7,470 nucleotides of DNA, taken from Chloroflexota bacterium. GTDB lineage: Bacteria > Chloroflexota > UBA6077. The stretch is taken from contig JAMCTB010000153.1 of the NCBI GenBank assembly GCA_023380955.1, positions 1-7,470 on the forward strand, written 5' to 3'. Position 1 is the first letter of the stretch; the number at the start of each line of letters is the position of its first letter. The translations under genes and the position numbers were made by a program. The notes under the pieces are model-generated. The model was not told the DNA's origin, ran no database searches, and saw only the letters and a program-made list of their open reading frames with translations. This document shows positions 6,480 to 7,470 of the stretch, piece by piece.

Positions 6480-6822
6480 ACAGAAAGGCCCCTCCTCCCT
6501 ACCAGGGACGAGGGGCCCATCTCGTGTTACCACCCTGCTTCGCGACCGCCTCGCGGTGGCCGCCTCCGTGAGTACGGGGCCGGGCTTCGCCCGATCCGAT
6601 ACTCCAACCCTGATAACGGGGGCTGACTGTCTCCGTGGAGACACCGGCTCGGCCTACTGGGAACCCCGAGGGTTTCGTTCAGCCTGCGGCTCCGAGGTCA
6701 TTTTCACCGGCCCTCCGGCACCGCCTCTCAGCAACGCGGCTCTCTGGAGCGCTCGGCACCGGTTACTCGTCCTCTTCGCAGCCTTTGGCTATGCAATTGA
6801 TGGAACGCTGGTTCAACGGGTT
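6480..6822 (-). promoter_or_regulatory. T-box riboswitch sensing tRNA-Met, leader of metXW
   Basis: A full T-box leader precedes metX. Read on the minus strand, stem I carries the GAAGAGGACGAGTA motif (about 6777-6764), CAGAGAGCCG (about 6746-6737) and a TGAGAGGCGG segment. Its specifier loop reads GGTGAAAATGACC, giving an AUG methionine codon at 6701-6699. Further hairpins follow (GTCTC-CACG-GAGAC, 6642-6629; GGGC-GAA-GCCC, 6592-6582; ACCGC-GAG-GCGGT, 6557-6545). The T-box itself, AGGGTGGTAACACGAG, is at 6536-6521, with the 7-nt bulge UGGUAAC (canonical UGGNACC). UGGU fits a tRNA ending in ACCA, as expected for elongator tRNA-Met. The antiterminator pairs CAGGG with CCCTG and ACGAG with CTCGT. 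Uncharged tRNA-Met should stabilise it and turn metXW on. Specifier, bulge and downstream gene all point to methionine. Confidence 0.95.
6487..6517 (-). terminator. T-box terminator / Shine-Dalgarno sequestrator hairpin
   Basis: On the minus strand GGCCCCTC (6517-6510) and TCCCT (6508-6504) pair with AGGGA (6500-6496) and GAGGGGCC (6494-6487) across a GGT loop, with one G-G mismatch. The 5' arm includes CTCGTCCCT, which the antiterminator also needs, so the two folds exclude each other. The following run is only TTTCTGT, weak for Rho-independent termination, while the 3' arm contains the metX ribosome site. The hairpin may therefore act by hiding the ribosome site, by termination, or both. 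Confidence 0.88.
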
Positions 6823-6827
6823 AAGGG

Positions 6828-6856
6828 ATTATAGACCGGAGCCGCGCAACTGTAAA
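6828..6856 (-). promoter_or_regulatory. Near-consensus sigma-70 promoter of the metXW operon
   Basis: On the minus strand TTTACA (6856-6851), a 17-nt spacer and TATAAT (6833-6828) match the housekeeping promoter at 11 of 12 positions. Transcription should begin around 6822-6820, just before the T-box stem I, giving a leader of about 340 nt. Such a strong promoter fits control after initiation, by the riboswitch. It lies 15 nt past the stop of the glutaredoxin-like gene. Confidence 0.85.
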
Positions 6857-6871
6857 GATGTTAGGCTCGAA

Positions 6872-7123
6872 TCACCCCTGGCCGGCCAACTTCTTCGCCA
6901 GCTCCGCGTTGCTGGGTTCCACCAGGACGGAGCCGTCCTCGAAGAGGATGGTGGGGATGACCCGTTTGCCGCCGTTGACCTGCTGTACGTAGGCTCGAGC
7001 CTCGGGGTTCCCCTCGATGTCGTGCCAATCGTAAGGTACTTGACGCTCGTCTAGCAGCTGCTTGGCGCGCCGGCAGTCGGGGCACCACATCGCGCCGTAA
7101 ACCTGGATTTTCGTTGCCCCCAT
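6872..7123 (-). CDS. Glutaredoxin-like thiol oxidoreductase (CPDC active site)
   Basis: An 83-residue cytoplasmic protein with the thioredoxin fold of glutaredoxins, NrdH and mycoredoxins. The N-terminal strand KIQVYG leads into the redox motif WCPDC (Cys14 and Cys17). The cis-proline segment is VIPTI (Pro57), and the C-terminal part FEDGSVLVEPSNAELAKKL matches the glutaredoxin-family region before the last helix. It should reduce protein disulfides or mixed disulfides with low-molecular-weight thiols; the electron donor is not evident. I favour ATG 7121-7123, which puts AAAGGAG 10 nt upstream; ATG 7130-7132, three codons earlier, has the SD only 1 nt away. It has its own promoter. No terminator is seen between it and the metXW promoter, so some read-through into the T-box is possible. 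Confidence 0.88.
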   Translation of the reverse strand: MGATKIQVYGAMWCPDCRRAKQLLDERQVPYDWHDIEGNPEARAYVQQVNGGKRVIPTILFEDGSVLVEPSNAELAKKLAGQG

Positions 7124-7157
7124 CGAGTTCATGCTCCTTTCCACGTCGAACAGTATC

Positions 7158-7186
7158 AATATAGCCCTCCCGCGGCCGGATATCAA
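7158..7186 (-). promoter_or_regulatory. Sigma-70 promoter of the glutaredoxin-like gene
   Basis: On the minus strand TTGATA (7186-7181), a 17-nt spacer and TATATT (7163-7158) match the consensus at 5 of 6 positions in each box. Transcription would begin near 7151, leaving a leader of about 28 nt that includes the AAAGGAG ribosome site. Confidence 0.7.
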
Positions 7187-7200
7187 ACCGCTCAACCCTT

Positions 7201-7357
7201 AATCCGTGGATTCTCAGGGCTCGAATGGCTGTCTCGCATGCAGCCGCAGGGCAAACGCCCATTTTGCGCTTTCACCCAACGGGTGATATTGCCGCGACCC
7301 GCTTTCGCGTGGCGTGGAGCGGAAAAATGGCAACGCCGCTCAATGAATCCACGGATT
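7201..7357. repeat. 157-bp segment bounded by 13-bp inverted repeats
   Basis: AATCCGTGGATTC (7201-7213) is exactly inverted at 7345-7357. Each arm is itself a near-palindrome (AATCC-GT-GGATT). Between them lie smaller dyads: GCAAA/TTTGC (7251-7255, 7263-7267), TCACCC-AAC-GGGTGA (7272-7286) and CGCGA/TCGCG (7293-7297, 7305-7309). The arrangement resembles a small non-autonomous mobile or palindromic intergenic element, but no target-site duplication is visible at the edges and no transposase is present. The left arm begins 15 bp upstream of the glutaredoxin-like promoter. Confidence 0.45.
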
Positions 7358-7470
7358 GGGCCCAAGACCCGAATCCGTGAGTTGCCGAATTGGCGGGCCC
7401 GGGACTGGGCGATGTGGCTGGGTTTGAGCCTGTGTGGGAAGCTGTTGGTGCCCTGCTGGTGTCGCGTGGT
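7358..7470. other. Window edge, no recognisable gene
   Basis: This stretch contains another copy of the repeat core (CCCGAATCCGTG, 7368-7379), which recurs inverted at 26-37. Two frames are open: a plus-strand frame from an ATG at 7343 to the edge (42 codons, MNPRIGPKTRIREL...), and a minus-strand frame entering from the edge and ending with TGA at 7194-7192 (92 codons). Neither shows a ribosome site or a known motif, and both run through the repeats, so neither is called a gene. Confidence 0.3.

Noticed and set aside
6480..6644. N-terminal extension of MetX by 55 residues
   Set aside because: The bases are fully explained by the T-box leader, and a proper ribosome site precedes the ATG at 6479.
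6480..6822. SAM riboswitch upstream of metX
   Set aside because: The sequence carries T-box stem I motifs and the UGGN bulge instead; no SAM-riboswitch core was recognised.
6635..7054. Plus-strand open frames across the T-box and the glutaredoxin-like gene
   Set aside because: They are complementary to the riboswitch and a recognisable minus-strand gene, and show no domain or ribosome site.
7192..7470. Minus-strand frame of 92 codons entering from the window edge
   Set aside because: There is no recognisable domain, and the sequence is made largely of the inverted repeats and small dyads. It could be the end of an upstream gene, but nothing supports that.

Overview
The window is GC-rich, gene-dense bacterial DNA. 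It holds a T-box riboswitch, a metX-metW pair, and a soluble reductive-dehalogenase-like Fe-S protein with a histidine-kinase-like membrane protein just upstream. That mix suggests Chloroflexota, perhaps a Dehalococcoidia- or Anaerolineae-like lineage. This placement is inferred from gene content only; no rRNA or other taxonomic marker is present.

Layout. (1) 66-1920, minus strand: a MarR-family regulator followed, with an 11-nt overlap, by an MFS drug:H+ antiporter, the classic layout of a ligand-derepressed efflux operon. (2) 1921-2116: a divergent intergenic region with several short dyads and a strong TATAAT box. (3) 2117-2761, plus strand: an FMN nitroreductase-family protein. (4) 2762-2946: a promoter-like region with a palindrome over its -10 box and a possibly folded leader. 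(5) 2947-4634, plus strand: a small two-helix membrane protein carrying a HisKA phosphoacceptor domain but no ATPase domain, then, 11 nt later, a cytoplasmic reductive-dehalogenase-like protein. The second frame is cut by a single in-frame TAG between the first cysteine of its second [4Fe-4S] motif and the other three. The same frame continues for 63 codons and still carries those three cysteines. (6) 4618-6479, minus strand: metX-metW, the homoserine O-acyltransferase pair of methionine synthesis. (7) 6480-6856, minus strand: a complete T-box leader for metXW with a near-consensus sigma-70 promoter, a readable AUG (Met) specifier, a UGGU tRNA-end-binding bulge and mutually exclusive antiterminator and terminator/sequestrator stems. 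(8) 6872-7123, minus strand: a short glutaredoxin-like CPDC protein with its own promoter. (9) 7196-7470: no recognisable gene, but several copies of an AATCCGTG-centred repeat, one of which also occurs near position 30.

How the parts work together. Uncharged tRNA-Met should bind the T-box and allow metX-metW expression under methionine starvation. The MarR protein probably represses its own operon and possibly the divergent nitroreductase, an arrangement suited to electrophile or quinone defence. The kinase-like and dehalogenase-like pair is the least understood part. The amber codon makes it unclear whether the second gene is dying, mis-sequenced, or read through.
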